In this document: positions 32,840-43,912 of the stretch, in pieces
Layout: each line of letters starts with the position of its first letter
Numbering within the stretch: position 1 is the stretch's first letter
Source of the DNA: Helianthus annuus
Lineage: Eukaryota > Streptophyta > Magnoliopsida > Asterales > Asteraceae
Assembly (NCBI RefSeq): GCF_002127325.2
Contig: NC_035447.2
Span: 24,051,780-24,115,779 of the forward strand
Length of the DNA: 64,000 nucleotides
Reading direction: 5' to 3'
Program-made: the position numbers and the translations under genes
The notes under the pieces: generated by a model
Seen by the model: the letters and a program-made list of their open reading frames with translations, nothing else
Database searches by the model: none
What the model was told of the DNA's origin: nothing

Positions 32840-35800
32840 GAACAGCTGTGGAGGACTACCGTGCGCCTCTGGTACATGGATAGTGGCTGTTCCAGGCACA
32901 TGACAGGAGACTTATCCCAACTTGTAAACGTCAAAGAATTTAATGGAGGATATGTCTCATTTGCGGGAGGTGAATCTGGCAGAATCACATTGAAAGGAAC
33001 TGTTCAAAACGGTGTTCTCAGCTTTGAAAATGTCAATTATGTTCCAGAACTGAAACACAATCTGTTAAGTATTTCGCAGATTTGTGATCGAGGGAATTCA
33101 GTTCATTTCACGAAGAAGGGATGTCATGTTCTTAAGCCTGGGATTGTTATTCCAGAAGACTGGTTCTTGATGACAGCTGAAAGAAAGGGAAATGCTTACG
33201 TCATTGATATGAACAAGAAACCGTGTGAAGAGATCACTTGTCTATTTTCAAAGATTTCAGAGCATGATGGTCTGCTGTGGCATCGTCGACTCGGCCATGT
33301 GAATATGAAAAATCTGAACCGTCTAGCTAAAGGTCAACTGGTACGTGATCTTCCGATCAAGGACTTCATGTTGGTGGAAAAATGTGTTGCTTGTGCTAAA
33401 GGGAAAGCTCATCGAAAACCTCATAAGACTAAACCAGCGCCCTCGACAAAAGCTGTACTCGAGCTACTTCACATGGATCTTTTTGGTCCAGTAAATGTGC
33501 TGAGCATTGGGAAGAAAGCTTACTGTTTGGTAATCGTCGATGATTACTCTCGCTACACTTGGGTGTATTTTCTCAGTCACAAAAATGAAACTGTTGTCTT
33601 GGTAAAACAATTCATCACTTTGGCTGAAAATCAAGCGAGCACTAAGGTGAAGGTTATTCGATCAGACAATGGGACAGAATTCAAGAACGTGACTTTAGAT
33701 ACTTTCTGTGTTGATAAGGGAATCGATCGTCAGTTCAGTGCGCCTCGAACTCCACAACAAAATGGAGTGGCTGAAAGAAGGAATCGTACTCTCATTGAAG
33801 CTGCGCGTACTATGCTGGCTAATTCAAAGCTTCCTAGCTTCTTTTGGGCCGAGGCTGTTAGCACGGCTTGTTATATCCAGAATCATGCTTTAGTAAACAA
33901 ACGTCACATGAAAACCCCTTATGAGATTCTGGAAGGACGTAAACCTTCGGTTTCACACTTTCGCATCTTTGGTTGTCCATGTGTATTATTACTAATGGAC
34001 TCCAACGGAAAGTTTGAAGTCAAAGGTGACGAATGTTACTTTGTTGGATATGCTAAAGGCTCTGCTTATAGGGTATACAACAAAGTAACTAAAAAGGTCG
34101 TCGAGTCGTGCAATATTGAGTGGCTTGAAGAGAATGCTACGGATGCTAGAGTTGGTCCAGATTGGTTATACGATTATTCTGCTCTGTTTAAATCATTTAA
34201 CATTTTGTCAAGTGATGTTTCAGTTGCAGGTGCGTCTATTCCCAAACAACCATTGTCATTTGAAGATACGGAAGACGAAGAACAGATGCAAGACAACGTG
34301 AAGCATCATACCATTGATCCACCGGGAATGGTGTTTACGCAACATCCTACACCAACTCCGTCGATCAATCGATCCCCTGAGGGTGCATCAACGAGTGACT
34401 CTGCATTGTTTCCTGAACCAATTCCTGAGGATTGTGTTGTCACTTCTCCTGTAGTTCACACTACTACAGCACCTAATGAGGGGGAGTCTAGCAACACCAC
34501 CACTGAAGAGGAGATTGTACCTGATTTGGCCATACCTACGAGCGTCCAACGCAATCACCCAATCGAAAATGTGATTGGTCCTGTAAATGCAGGAATTTTG
34601 ACCAGGAGTCAATCAGGAACCATTAACACTTGCTTATATTCTTGTTATCTTTCTCAAATCGAACCTAAAACCATTGATATAGCTTTGCAGGAACCTGGCT
34701 GGGTAGATGCTATGCATGAAGAGCTGAACCAGTTTGAAAAACTTGGAGTATGGAAGCTCGTCAAGTTGCCAGCAGGAAAACGTAAGCTTGGAACTAGATG
34801 GGTATTTCGAAACAAGCAGGATTCTGCAGGTGTCATCGTTCGAAACAAAGCAAGGCTGGTGGTTCAGGGATTTAGACAAATCGAAGGACTGGATTATGAT
34901 GAAGTATATGCTCCGGTTGCACGACTTGAAGCCATCCGGATCTTTTTGGCTTACGCGTCATACATGGGATTCACTGTTTATCAGATGGATGTCAAGACCG
35001 CGTTTCTCTATGGAGATGTGAAGGAGGAAATTTTTGTCGAGCAGCCGCCAGGGTTTGTAAATCCAGATCATCCTGAGTACGCTTACAAGCTAGACAAGGC
35101 GCTGTACGGGTTACACCAGGCTCCTCGAGCTTGGTATGCCACACTAACAGAGCATCTGTTGGCTCATGGGTACACGCGTGGCACCATAGACCAGACTCTG
35201 TTTATCAAGAAGGTAGGACGTGATCAAATCTTGGTTCAAATCTATGTTGATGATATCATTTTCGGATCTACAAGCGAGGATCTTTGCAAGGAATTTGAGA
35301 GAGTTATGAAAAAGAAGTTTGAAATGAGTGCTCTGGGGGAGATGACACTGTTTTTGGGTCTACAAGTCAAGCAGAGTTCGCAAGGAATTCTTATTCATCA
35401 AGGGAAGTATGTGGATGATGTGCTGGCAAAGTTCAAATTCACGGACGCAAAGCCTGCTGAAACACCTATGGCAGAGAGACCATTATTGACTGAAGATGAA
35501 GAAGGAGAGTCTGTCGATCAACGTCAATATAGGTCCATGATCGGGTCATTGATGTATCTCACAGCTAGCCGTCCGGACATCATGTTCGCTGTTTGCAACT
35601 GTGCACGCTATCAGGCTAATCCTAAAACTTCTCATCTTACTGCTGTTAAACGGATCTTTCGGTATCTTAAAGGCCGACCTCGGTTTGGCCTGTGGTATCC
35701 GAGGGATTCCAATTTTGACTTGTTTGCTTTCTCTGACAGCAATTTTGGAGGTAGTGACAGTGACAGGAAATCTACATCTGCGGGATGTCAATTTTTGGGT

Positions 35801-36190
35801 GATCGGCTCATTTCTTGGCAGTGCAAGAAACAACAAACAGTGGCGATATCCACAGCTGAAGCTGAGTATGTTGCTGCTTCTGCTTCTTGCTCTCAAGTGG
35901 TGTGGATGCAACATCAATTGCAGGATTATGGTTTGACTTATCTTAACACTACTATTTACTGCGATAATGATGCTGCAATACAAATTGTTCGAAATCCTGT
36001 TTTCCACTCCAAAACCAAGCACATTGATATTAAAGTTCATTTCATTCGAGATTGTTTTGACAGAGGTCTTATTACTCTTGAACAAATTGACACAGATGCA
36101 AATGCTGCTGATTTGTTCACCAAACCTGTCAGCAGCTCGAAATTCAGAGTGCTTGTGGATTTTCTAAAAATGATCCGTTTTACTGATTGA
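32840..36190 (+). CDS. pol: Copia Pol, uninterrupted
   Basis: The frame is open from 32819; there is no ATG before 32876, so expression must depend on gag by splicing or recoding. Numbering from 32834: protease [13 protein letters not shown] (catalytic D16); GAG-pre-integrase WHRRLGH and the zinc-binding CVACAKG; integrase core D215 (HMDLFGP), D278 (RSDNGTEF) and E314 ([10 protein letters not shown]), the D-D-35-E spacing intact; integrase C-terminus with FRIFGCP; RT from about 630 with TAFLYGDV and YVDD at 804-807; RNase H with [17 protein letters not shown] and CDNDAAIQI, ending at 1118. The first RNase H acidic region reads FSDSNFGG where FSDSDFGG is usual, perhaps a D-to-N change. All other catalytic residues look normal. 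Pol copies RNA to DNA and integrates it. Confidence 0.96.
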   Translation, partial: EQLWRTTVRLWYMDSGCSRHMTGDLSQLVNVKEFNGGYVSFAGGESGRITLKGTVQNGVLSFENVNYVPELKHNLLSISQICDRGNSVHFTKKGCHVLKPGIVIPEDWFLMTAERKGNAYVIDMNKKPCEEITCLFSKISEHDGLLWHRRLGHVNMKNLNRLAKGQLVRDLPIKDFMLVEKCVACAKGKAHRKPHKTKPAPSTKAVLELLHMDLFGPVNVLSIGKKAYCLVIVDDYSRYTWVYFLSHKNETVVLVKQFITLAENQASTKVKVIRSDNGTEFKNVTLDTFCVDKGIDRQFSAPRTPQQNGVAERRNRTLIEAARTMLANSKLPSFFWAEAVSTACYIQNHALVNKRHMKTPYEILEGRKPSVSHFRIFGCPCVLLLMDSNGKFEVKGDECYFVGYAKGSAYRVYNKVTKKVVESCNIEWLEENATDARVGPDWLYDYSALFKSFNILSSDVSVAGASIPKQPLSFEDTEDEEQMQDNVKHHTIDPPGMVFTQHPTPTPSINRSPEGASTSDSALFPEPIPEDCVVTSPVVHTTTAPNEGESSNTTTEEEIVPDLAIPTSVQRNHPIENVIGPVNAGILTRSQSGTINTCLYSCYLSQIEPKTIDIALQEPGWVDAMHEELNQFEKLGVWKLVKLPAGKRKLGTRWVFRNKQDSAGVIVRNKARLVVQGFRQIEGLDYDEVYAPVARLEAIRIFLAYASYMGFTVYQMDVKTAFLYGDVKEEIFVEQPPGFVNPDHPEYAYKLDKALYGLHQAPRAWYATLTEHLLAHGYTRGTIDQTLFIKKVGRDQILVQIYVDDIIFGSTSEDLCKEFERVMKKKFEMSALGEMTLFLGLQVKQSSQGILIHQGKYVDDVLAKFKFTDAKPAETPMAERPLLTEDEEGESVDQRQYRSMIGSLMYLTASRPDIMFAVCNCARYQANPKTSHLTAVKRIFRYLKGRPRFGLWYPRDSNFDLFAFSDSNFGGSDSDRKSTSAGCQFLGDRLISWQCKKQQTVAISTAEAEYVAASASCSQVVWMQHQLQDYGLTYLNTTIYCDNDAAIQIVRNPVFHSKTKHIDIKVHFIRDCFDRGLITLEQIDTDANAADLFTKPVSSSKFRVLVDFLKMIRFTD

Positions 36191-37398
36191 GCATGTTTTT
36201 GTTTTTCGTAGGTAAATTTGTTCATAAAGTTTTCTATTCTTAGGTAGTTTTTATTTCTGCACAAATTTAGGGGGAGAAAAATCGAAAAATACAAAAACAT
36301 TAAAAAATCGAAAAATACAAAAACATTAAAAAAATTGAAAAATACAAAAAGAGGTTTAAAAGGAAGTGTGGCTGGACTGGGAAATGAAATGAATTTTCAC
36401 ATTATGGTCGAGGGCTGACTCATGTAAGACCAGTATCGAAATAATTTGACTCTAGTATGATGTGTTGGTAGGCTCTATCCTTAAGATTGGAAACATTAGC
36501 TGTTTCTGTTCAGAACTAAACTAGTACATGACCTCAGAAAAGAAAATCACTTGGAATTAGCTCATGTCTATTTGAATGTCTGGATGTTTTTCCCGATACA
36601 CACAATTTTGATCTGATTATGAAATCTTATCTGAAAAAGTCGTGTACCTCCTCTGCTGCATCCAGATATATGCTGACCTGGAGGTGCTAGGTAACTACAG
36701 CTTCTGCTGCATCCAGATACATGCTGACCTAGCTGTACGTTGTCGATCTGTAGATCAATTAACACCCGAAAGAGGCCCTCAAGTGCCTAAAAGAAACCTA
36801 ATAAACCTATATCAAATTGAGAAAACTCATTTGATCTGTATATTATACCATCTCTGTATAAGATCTATTCTGTTCTCTTCTCAACCTATTCCCAGTTAAG
36901 ATTTCAGAAATTTGGATTGGACTTGTGAAATATGTGGTAGGGAAACTGCTTGCATGATAGAGTGAGCTGTGCATAATTCCAGGATTTGATTAGTATTTGT
37001 TTGGGTGTTCATTATTAAAAATATCAAAACATGATAAAATGAGATACAGACAGTTATATGGAAAAGGTCTAGGGAGATGAGTTTAAGAGGACAAATATAC
37101 TGGCAATCGTCTAGATCATCCTGTAGTAGATCAGTGTTGATAAGTGAAGTCAAGCCCGAAACCTTGTGATTTGATCCCTGAGTATCTATGCAAATTTCCT
37201 GATTTATTTTTGTAAATAATATTTTATTATTTATTTTTGTTTTTAGGTTTTATTTTGCAAACATTGCTCAAGAGGTTTAATGGGTAATTTTTATTAAATC
37301 AGATTTTTAAAGGGTTTAAAAATAAATAATAAATCTGTTTTGAGCCCAAGTCCATAAGGCCCAAGCCCATAAGACATGGGCCCATGAAAACAGTTGAG
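36191..37398 (+). other. Non-coding region between pol and the third ORF
   Basis: Soon after pol comes a PPT-like TTTAGGGGGAGAAAAATCG (36265-36283) and two to three repeats of AAAAATACAAAAACATTAAA. At 36650-36735 a roughly 50-bp segment with CTGCTGCATCCAGATA-ATGC is tandemly duplicated. Nothing coding is seen. Multiple PPT-like runs after pol are known in Sirevirus-type elements. Confidence 0.6.
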
Positions 37399-37407
37399 TA
37401 TAAAAGG
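37399..37407 (+). promoter_or_regulatory. Candidate internal TATA box for the third ORF
   Basis: TATAAAAGG about 560 bp before the ORF start, preceded by GC-richer GGCCCAAGCCCATAAG-type sequence resembling plant promoter elements. Downstream a donor AAG|GTACAA (37535) and an acceptor ATGTGCAG|AAAA (37960) would form a 426-nt 5'-UTR intron that ends five bases before the ATG. Confidence 0.45.
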
Positions 37408-37496
37408 TGATTACGAGTCAGAATCCTTATTCACTCGCAATCTGATCTCATTTCTCTCTCAAGATTCCGGCAATTATCATCGATTCCGACTGGTTT

Positions 37497-37875
37497 CCGA
37501 TTGCGACTCGCAATCTGATTTGATATTCATCAAGGTACAATGACGTAATCATTCAAGTTTTGCAGGAAAGTTTGAATATTTGTTGAAGATTCCGATGAAT
37601 TTTTGAAGATTCCGATGAATTTTTGAAGATTCCGATGAGGATATGAAGTTTCAGATGATGTTTCCGATGAACTTTTGACTCGCAATCAAAACATTTAAGA
37701 CTCGAAACCAGCGGTTACGAGTCGCAACATCAAGATTGCGACTCATGGTTGCGACTCAAATTGTTTGTTGCGACTCATGGTTGCGACTCAAATTGTTTGT
37801 TGCGACTCATGATTGCGACTCGTAATCTGCTGGTTGCGACTCAATTTTGCTGGTTGCGACTCATTGTTTCGAGTG
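37497..37875 (+). repeat. Second array of TTGCGACTCGCAA-type palindromes
   Basis: About twelve copies, including a perfect ATTGCGACTCGCAAT at 37500-37514 and a run of GGTTGCGACTCA variants at 37735-37865. Three tandem GATTCCGATGAATTTTTGAA units lie at 37578-37640. It falls largely inside the candidate 5'-UTR intron of the third ORF. Confidence 0.9.
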
Positions 37876-37964
37876 AACAGTGACAGTGTTTGTTTTGATT
37901 TTCATTTTTATCACTGTTATATCTGTATTTGGAAACTTATATGATTTGTGTTATGTGCAGAAAA

Positions 37965-40568
37965 ATGGATTTAAAGTTTATATCTTCTCATAATCAAGTT
38001 GGATATTTAGCACCTCCACCAGTGAAGCACAAGCAGCTGTATACGTCGTTGATCAAAGGCCTAAATACATGCAGGATTGTTCATGCTCTACGTGAGAATC
38101 CAGTTGTTTATGAAAGCCTTATTCAAGATTTTTGGAAGACTGCTAAAGTTGAAATCGTTGAAGGAAAGGGAGCTATAGTTGCAGAGATCGACGAGACGAA
38201 GGTTATAGTGACTGAGCAGATTATTAGAGATGTGTTGAAGTTTAATGATCAGGAAACATATCCAATCGAACTTGCTGCTGGAACCATTGAAGCAATTTTG
38301 CCTCGTTTGAGTTATGAAGGAAAGTTTCCTCCCCTGGTTAAGAAGTTTGTTCATCCTTACTGGCGTCTATTACTGCACATGTTCCTCTTGTGCATGACAG
38401 AAAATAGAGGGGGAATTGATCAGTTGAACACTACACAGACTGCTGCGTTGATTTGTGTGATTACAAACGAGCCGTTCAATTATTCTAAATACATCTTGGA
38501 AGCAATGAAGAGGAATGCAATCGGGCTTCGAAAGGATAAGTTTCTTATGTATCCAAGATTTGTACAGATGATTTTAAATGAGCGCTATCCTGAATTGAAG
38601 AGATCCGGTAATACGTTGGAGTTAAAACCCATGGGTCCTTCATGTTTTGGTGCTCTCACTACGAAGAAAGGAACGGAGAAAAAGTTTGAGGGTTTGATCG
38701 AGTTGGAGAAATTTGGTCAGTTTGCAGAGACAGAAGATATTGGTGAGAATCCAGTGATGGCACGATCTGCAACTGCACGTGCTATTGTTGCTGAAGAACA
38801 TGATATTCCAAGGAGAGCTGAAGATGAGCCTGAGCCAGAGCGTATTACAATTAACTCTGACGATGAAGGTGTTGAGATAATGTGTAATTCTGATGATGAT
38901 GACATAGAACTTCCTCCTGAAGTTAATGCTGATGCTGTTTCTTCAATTAATCCAGTGATTTCTGCTGAAAGTTTGGCTATGCTGATAAAGACAGTAACTG
39001 ACAAGATGGGAAATCCTCCTTCCAATCTGTCAGTATCAACTGAAGAGCCTGTTGAAAGCCCAAGGGATTTTGATTCCATTCCGTTGAAAAGGAAAAGGAG
39101 GGATCCTAGACCTGGAATGTTTGTTGAACAAGGAAAAGATCGATCCATAAACGTTGCTGCTGATGACGAAGGTTTGTATGATTTTGATTTTGAAAAGTAT
39201 GTTGACGATGCTACCACCACCACTGCAGAGAATATCTTTGAGTCTGGTGTTAATACTCAAAGAGATGATATAGCTACAATGGAGGTTGAAGTTCAAAATG
39301 AAGCTGGGCCCAATGTTGAAGTTCACAATGAAGCTGGGCCCTCTGAAATTGTTAGTGCTGGACCTTCTGGTATTGTTCATGAAGAACCGGGCAGTTCAAG
39401 TGGTAAAAGGCCTGTAGAACCACTTAGAATGCCATTTGATAGTGATTCTAGTGACGAAGATGAGTTTATAAGCATGAGGGAGATGAAGAAACGATTGGTT
39501 GTGCTTGAGCAAGATTCGATTCATAAAGATGCAAAGATTATTCAGCTTGAAGACACAATTGTGAAGAAAGATCAACAAATTGAGCAACTTCAAGGAGACG
39601 TTAGCTTGTTATTCAACATTGTTTATGATCTACGAGGAAAGCTTGAAAAGAAGTTTGGCCAGGAATTTTCTGATCCAACAGATGTTGAAAACAGAAAGAA
39701 AGCCTTTGAAAAGGATAATGCTGAAAAGAATGCTGCAATGGAGAAATACTTTGAAAGAGTTACTGATCCAGAAGCAGATAGAGCAAAGGCAGAAAGGTTG
39801 AAAAAGAAAAGGGAGTTGGTGATCTTGAAGAACAAGAATGTAAATCCAGACGATGAAGATGCTCATGCGACTCATCACTTAATGGATGTTGGTGAAACCC
39901 TTTACGATAAAGTTGGAAATCGTTCTGGTGTAGTTAGCTGGGGATATGATCATGATCGCAAGAGATGGTGGATCAGAAGAAAAGTTGGACCTATTGAATG
40001 GTACAAACGTTCAGGACAGTTTCAGTCTTTCACTAAGGTGGATTTGACAGACTTGTCTAATAAACCTTATGTGGATGATAAGCCTAATGGTCCTGGATAT
40101 GCATTCTTTGAGAGGTTGAAGAGGGAGGTTGCTAAAGGTTTTCCCTCGATGCGTACGGCAGATTCTATTGTTAAACCAGCAAAAGGGATTAGAGATCCTT
40201 ATACGAACAAATGTATGAAGATTGTGCACTGGCCAGCTACTGATAAAGAGAAGACAATTCCGTTGGTGAGAAAGATTCCCAAAGGAGCACTGAAAACATT
40301 GCACTTTTGGGCATATGATGAACGTCTTGGACAAGCGGTGATTGTTTGTGATGGAGATGCAAGTTACTGTTTGGTAGATCAGGTTGACTTGTTGAATCTT
40401 GCGGTTGAAGATCTGGAAGTGTTGGCAAGCAATCAAATCAGAGCTACAGAAAAATATGAAGAAATTGCTAAGGGTTGGACGTCTGCTGTAGCGTCTGTCA
40501 TGCATATCCATAAGAAGGGTTTTGGTGGTTATAAAGACAGTGTGAGTGGTGGTAATCAAGGCAACTGA
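37965..40568 (+). CDS. Accessory third ORF of the copia element, 867 aa
   Basis: Start chosen at ATG 37965 because it follows a splice-acceptor-like AG by five bases; the frame is open upstream to at least 37929 with no better ATG. An N-terminal globular region (about 1-240) includes HPYWRLLLHMFLLC near 130 and FLMYPRFVQMILNERYP near 193. These are familiar from proteins encoded in composite and other plant retrotransposons that I recall being labelled only as hypothetical or plant transposon protein. Then come an acidic segment (about 287-320), a basic KRKRRD cluster near 374 that could be a nuclear signal, repeated EVxNEAGP units near 445, a coiled coil (about 504-625), and a C-terminal Trp-rich domain (about 650-830). 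No signal peptide or convincing membrane span, so it is not a typical envelope. Function unknown. Confidence 0.9.
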   Translation: MDLKFISSHNQVGYLAPPPVKHKQLYTSLIKGLNTCRIVHALRENPVVYESLIQDFWKTAKVEIVEGKGAIVAEIDETKVIVTEQIIRDVLKFNDQETYPIELAAGTIEAILPRLSYEGKFPPLVKKFVHPYWRLLLHMFLLCMTENRGGIDQLNTTQTAALICVITNEPFNYSKYILEAMKRNAIGLRKDKFLMYPRFVQMILNERYPELKRSGNTLELKPMGPSCFGALTTKKGTEKKFEGLIELEKFGQFAETEDIGENPVMARSATARAIVAEEHDIPRRAEDEPEPERITINSDDEGVEIMCNSDDDDIELPPEVNADAVSSINPVISAESLAMLIKTVTDKMGNPPSNLSVSTEEPVESPRDFDSIPLKRKRRDPRPGMFVEQGKDRSINVAADDEGLYDFDFEKYVDDATTTTAENIFESGVNTQRDDIATMEVEVQNEAGPNVEVHNEAGPSEIVSAGPSGIVHEEPGSSSGKRPVEPLRMPFDSDSSDEDEFISMREMKKRLVVLEQDSIHKDAKIIQLEDTIVKKDQQIEQLQGDVSLLFNIVYDLRGKLEKKFGQEFSDPTDVENRKKAFEKDNAEKNAAMEKYFERVTDPEADRAKAERLKKKRELVILKNKNVNPDDEDAHATHHLMDVGETLYDKVGNRSGVVSWGYDHDRKRWWIRRKVGPIEWYKRSGQFQSFTKVDLTDLSNKPYVDDKPNGPGYAFFERLKREVAKGFPSMRTADSIVKPAKGIRDPYTNKCMKIVHWPATDKEKTIPLVRKIPKGALKTLHFWAYDERLGQAVIVCDGDASYCLVDQVDLLNLAVEDLEVLASNQIRATEKYEEIAKGWTSAVASVMHIHKKGFGGYKDSVSGGNQGN

Positions 40569-40592
40569 AGTCAGAAGAACCTTCATGCATAA

Positions 40593-40606
40593 ACCTAGGG
40601 GGAGAT
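40593..40606 (+). promoter_or_regulatory. Polypurine tract
   Basis: ACCTAGGGGGAGAT directly before the 3' LTR; primes plus-strand DNA synthesis. Confidence 0.9.
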
Positions 40607-41015
40607 TGTTGGAACCCGAAGGTTTATTCATGTAGGTTAGCACAGTTTAGGGGTTGATCTTATAATTGTTTAGTTCTTATATTTTGGGTTAATTATGTAA
40701 GGGTTGGGCTAGTCTTGTAGGTGTCGCATGGGCTTAGGAATCGGCCCAGATGGTTATGTATTTAAACAACCTTTAGTTCATTGTTTAAGGGTTGTTGATC
40801 TAGTGAATAGTTGGGGGCGACATCTAGGAGAAGGAACCGAGTTCCATTCGAGTCTTGTATCAGTCTTTGGCAATCATTGAATGCAAGATTTCGGTTTGTT
40901 CTTTATTCATTGTTTATATTTGATCTTTATATTTATTCTTGAATCACCTATTGATTGGTTTCCGCACAATCAATAGTTTGTTTGATATCATTGAGAGATC
41001 CTCACGGGTTTTACA
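40607..41015 (+). repeat. 3' LTR (409 bp)
   Basis: Same ends and length as the 5' LTR, one difference at 40826. Confidence 0.97.
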
Positions 41016-41020
41016 GAAGG
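41016..41020. repeat. Target site duplication, right (GAAGG)
   Basis: Matches 28955-28959 exactly. Confidence 0.97.
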
Positions 41021-41601
41021 GTTATTTTGTGTAGACATTAACCTGTCTTGAATCTGCTTTCTTAGTTTTATTTGATTACCCTAATTTGTATACCTTTAAA
41101 CAGATTGTCCATAAGTGTTTTGGCATAATATTTTAATACTTTCTAGCATGTATTTAAAGTTGTATTGATTATCTCTGCTTTATTGGCTAATTCCATTGAT
41201 AATCATTGCTTCTTTGCTCATTTTACATGGTTTACACCTAATTCTCATGCATTGCTCAACTATGTTTCGGGTCAACTATCGCTCTATGGTTATCAATTTA
41301 TCATACACTTTTTATTTGTATATAAGTTAAGTGTTGTACACAGTTGCATTGCTGACACATTGGCACAACATTTGAACTGTATTTAGAAGCTCTATAGATA
41401 TGTGTTGTTAGAGAGACTATACTGTGACCCACTAGCAAGACGCTGAGAAGGCAATGTTTAAAATAAAAATAACTATGATACCTTAACCACCACCCACCAG
41501 CAAGACCCACCGGTATATATATGGTAAGCCGGTATACCTATGCAGTTTAGAAGAATTGTAAAATCGGAACCCATTTTTTTAAAATCTTTACATAAATGAG
41601 A
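41021..41601. other. AT-rich spacer, no gene seen
   Basis: Continuation of the sequence interrupted by the copia insertion; no motif recognised. Confidence 0.4.
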
Positions 41602-41631
41602 CCCGCGCAAGGCGCGGGTGGATCAACCTAG
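41602..41631 (+). mobile_element. Helitron-type 3' terminus
   Basis: Hairpin ACCCGCGC-AAG-GCGCGGGT (41601-41619), eight bases, then CTAG (41628-41631) followed by T. The body would lie to the left; its TC start is not identified and may be separated by the copia insertion. Confidence 0.65.
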
Positions 41632-42412
41632 TATATAACAAATCACGTAGCATCTTAGCTACAGTGATGCATCACAACCGTTCATTATCCGATCTACGGT
41701 ATGCTTCACAAAGAAGCCTTAAACTGCCATTTGCTAACTTTCGATATCATTTTACACCACTCACGTCACCCACCAAATCGGAGAGAGAGAGATAAAGCCA
41801 CCGGCAAAGGAGGAAGCCGACCTCCGGTGACCAGACCTCCTTTGGCAGCGACAGTGGAAGATGGCCGCAATGGTGTGTGACGCTAATGGCTCGACGACAA
41901 TGGAAGACGGCCGCAAGATAGTAGTTTATGTCGGCGTGTGACGCTATTGGTTCCAACCGGTCGCAAATTGTCTCAGAGGAAGGGCAAAGGTAGACGAGTA
42001 AAAGCTCTCTCAATTCTTTCTAAAATTATATGTTCGTTAATGGAGATTCAATGTGGCTACAGCTTTAATCTTCAATCCAATAATTTGTTCTTATTTACGA
42101 TATATGATTTCTTTTTTGGGAACAGAAAAGAAAAGGGACCAGAGAATTGGTTAGAGAGAGAAGAAGAACGTGAACGGAAGGGGGCAAACACCGACATTTG
42201 GTAAGTTCCAACCCTATTGCTTCGCTTTTCCAACCACTGATGATGGATTACGGTGGTTTAGGTCTTCAGCTGTTGTTTGATTTGAGAAGATTACCCCTGT
42301 GATGGTTCACTTGGGGATTCATATGTGGGTATTACTTCATTCGGATACAAATCATTGTGGTATGCTTCTTTATAATTTTTATTTTATCTTCAATCCATAG
42401 ATAAGCTGAATA
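41632..42412 (+). other. 5'-UTR-like, GC-richer sequence
   Basis: CT/GA-rich stretch with a partial duplication of GTGTGACGCTA-TGG plus GAAGACGGCCGCAA (41860-41950). It resembles a host gene leader, but no coding exon follows that I can name. Confidence 0.35.
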
Positions 42413-42439
42413 TTGCAGGGCTCAGACTCCATAGCTTCA

Positions 42440-43310
42440 TTAAAGGTAAAGAGGGAAACAGGGAGGATGTTAGATTTTGAGGTTTGGCCAAATTTATTTG
42501 CATTAGAAACGGAGTACTATCAGCGATTGCATGGACCATTCTCAACAGCGATTAGGCTGGAAATGAAGATGGAAAAGGAGTCTGTCTTCAGTTTAGGAGA
42601 TCAGCGAGTGGCACAACTCTATGAATTTAATGGAGATGGTGGCTATTTCGGAGTGTAAAGATAAATGGGAATGGCTAGGGTTTTTGGTTGGCTCGGTGAA
42701 GAAGTTAATGATAAATGGTCTGGATAGGATTTCAGCTTTAATTTTGTGATGGATGGTGCAAGTAGGTTCCGGTGAAGTGCAATGTATTTGCTTGGCGGCA
42801 TGTTGGACTCTTGTGCGTTGTGTAACCAAGTGCTGGAAACGCTGGAATGTATCTTCACGGCATGTTGGAAGGCGACGGTGCTTTGGCAAATTGTCAGTTC
42901 TTGGTGCAAATTGCCTTCCATTTTCGCGTTCACTTTTAAAGATTTAATGGCGATCCATGAGTTGCCTGGGGCGAGTAAGGAAAAGGCTAGAGTGCTGCAC
43001 TGGCATTATTGTGATTGTAGAGTGGAGTATATGGAAGGCCAGAAACGACTTGATTTTTTCGAGTAAAGGGGTGAAGGCTGAAGACATAATAATAGGATCG
43101 ATTAAAGCTTAATGGGTTCCTATGGTTTAAATTCAGGTCAAAGTGTTTAATCTTGATTGGAAAAAAAAATGGTGTCAAGACCTGTGTTTATGTATGATGT
43201 TTAAAATGTAAATAGGGGCTGGATGTTTTTTTTTTCTATTTTGGTTCATTGCTGTTGTTTTTGGCTGTCAAGGGCCTGATGTTTTTTAATGAAAGTTTCT
43301 CTTCACAAAA
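42440..43310 (+). mobile_element. 5'-truncated LINE with zf-RVT remnant
   Basis: Shifting plus frames give VWPNLFALETE (near 42480), VPVKCNVFAWR (near 42765), then CALCNQVLETLECIFTAC (near 42800) and a WKATVLWQIVSSWCKLP block. This is the C-terminal zinc-binding RT region of plant L1-type LINEs. Stops and frameshifts are present. The 3' UTR ends in an A-rich tail near 43300. Confidence 0.75.
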
Positions 43311-43489
43311 AATGTGAATAAAATTAAAAAAAGTCTTATGCAGGTTTTGATGTTATGCAGGTCTTCAATATTATGCACTAAATTTGAATTTTCATTTACA
43401 CTTTACCTATTGATGTATGTATCAAAAGTTTGACGGTAGTAATTTACCCATCTCAAAGAAATCATCTTATTCATGAACAGCAAGGCAAT

Positions 43490-43747
43490 AGTGATTTTTT
43501 GGAGGATTCTAAAAATCACGACAAGCAGAGGAGTATTAATGCATTCTTAACAAAAACAGATTGATTATTAGTGACTATTTGGTTGTTGTTGGCTTAACGG
43601 TTTTACACAACCCCGCCGATAGTGATTTTTTGGAGGATTCTAAAAATCACGACAAGCAGAGGATTATTAGTGCATTCTTAACAAAAATAGGTTGATTATT
43701 AGTGATTATTTGGTCGTTGTTGGCTTAACGGTTTTACACCACCCCGT
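43490..43747. repeat. 129-bp tandem duplication
   Basis: Two copies of a unit starting GTGATTTTTTGGAGGATTCT and containing GTTGGCTTAACGGTTTTACAC, differing at about 10 positions. It lies just before a Helitron-type end. Confidence 0.9.
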
Positions 43748-43884
43748 CGGTCAGTATAAATTCAAGTTCGTCTATGGTTTACGTCACGTGAGTCACCTGA
43801 TCTTTTTCCCGGTTTTTGTTATCGTTAGGTTGCTACTTAACATATTTTTACTCCCCCATCTTGATAGCTGGTTTTACGCCCCCG

Positions 43885-43912
43885 CCCCGCAACGCGGGGG
43901 ATTAATTTCTAG
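43885..43912 (+). mobile_element. Helitron-type 3' terminus
   Basis: Hairpin CCCCGC-AAC-GCGGGG (43885-43899), nine bases, CTAG (43909-43912), then T. The tandem duplication to the left is probably inside the element. Confidence 0.7.

Larger units (their letters stand above)
28960..41015 (+). mobile_element. Young full-length copia retrotransposon with a third ORF
   Basis: 12,056 bp with 409-bp LTRs differing at one base (29179 T against 40826 A), a perfect 5-bp target duplication, a PBS complementary to the initiator methionine tRNA, and a PPT. Order: LTR, leader with palindromic array, gag (internally deleted), pol, about 1.8 kb non-coding, an 867-residue ORF, PPT, 3' LTR. The length, extended Gag with two distant zinc knuckles, and a long ORF between pol and the 3' LTR recall the Sirevirus-like branch of copia, though the short LTRs are not typical. 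At a substitution rate near 1e-8 per site per year the LTR difference implies an age of about 0.1 million years. Confidence 0.97.

Noticed and set aside
37965..40568. Third ORF as a retroviral-type envelope
   Set aside because: No signal peptide, no clear transmembrane span and long charged and coiled-coil regions; only its position is envelope-like.
42413..42658. Independent 81-codon gene
   Set aside because: Contains VWPNLFALETE and is followed by other LINE ORF2 pieces, so it is better read as part of the LINE remnant.
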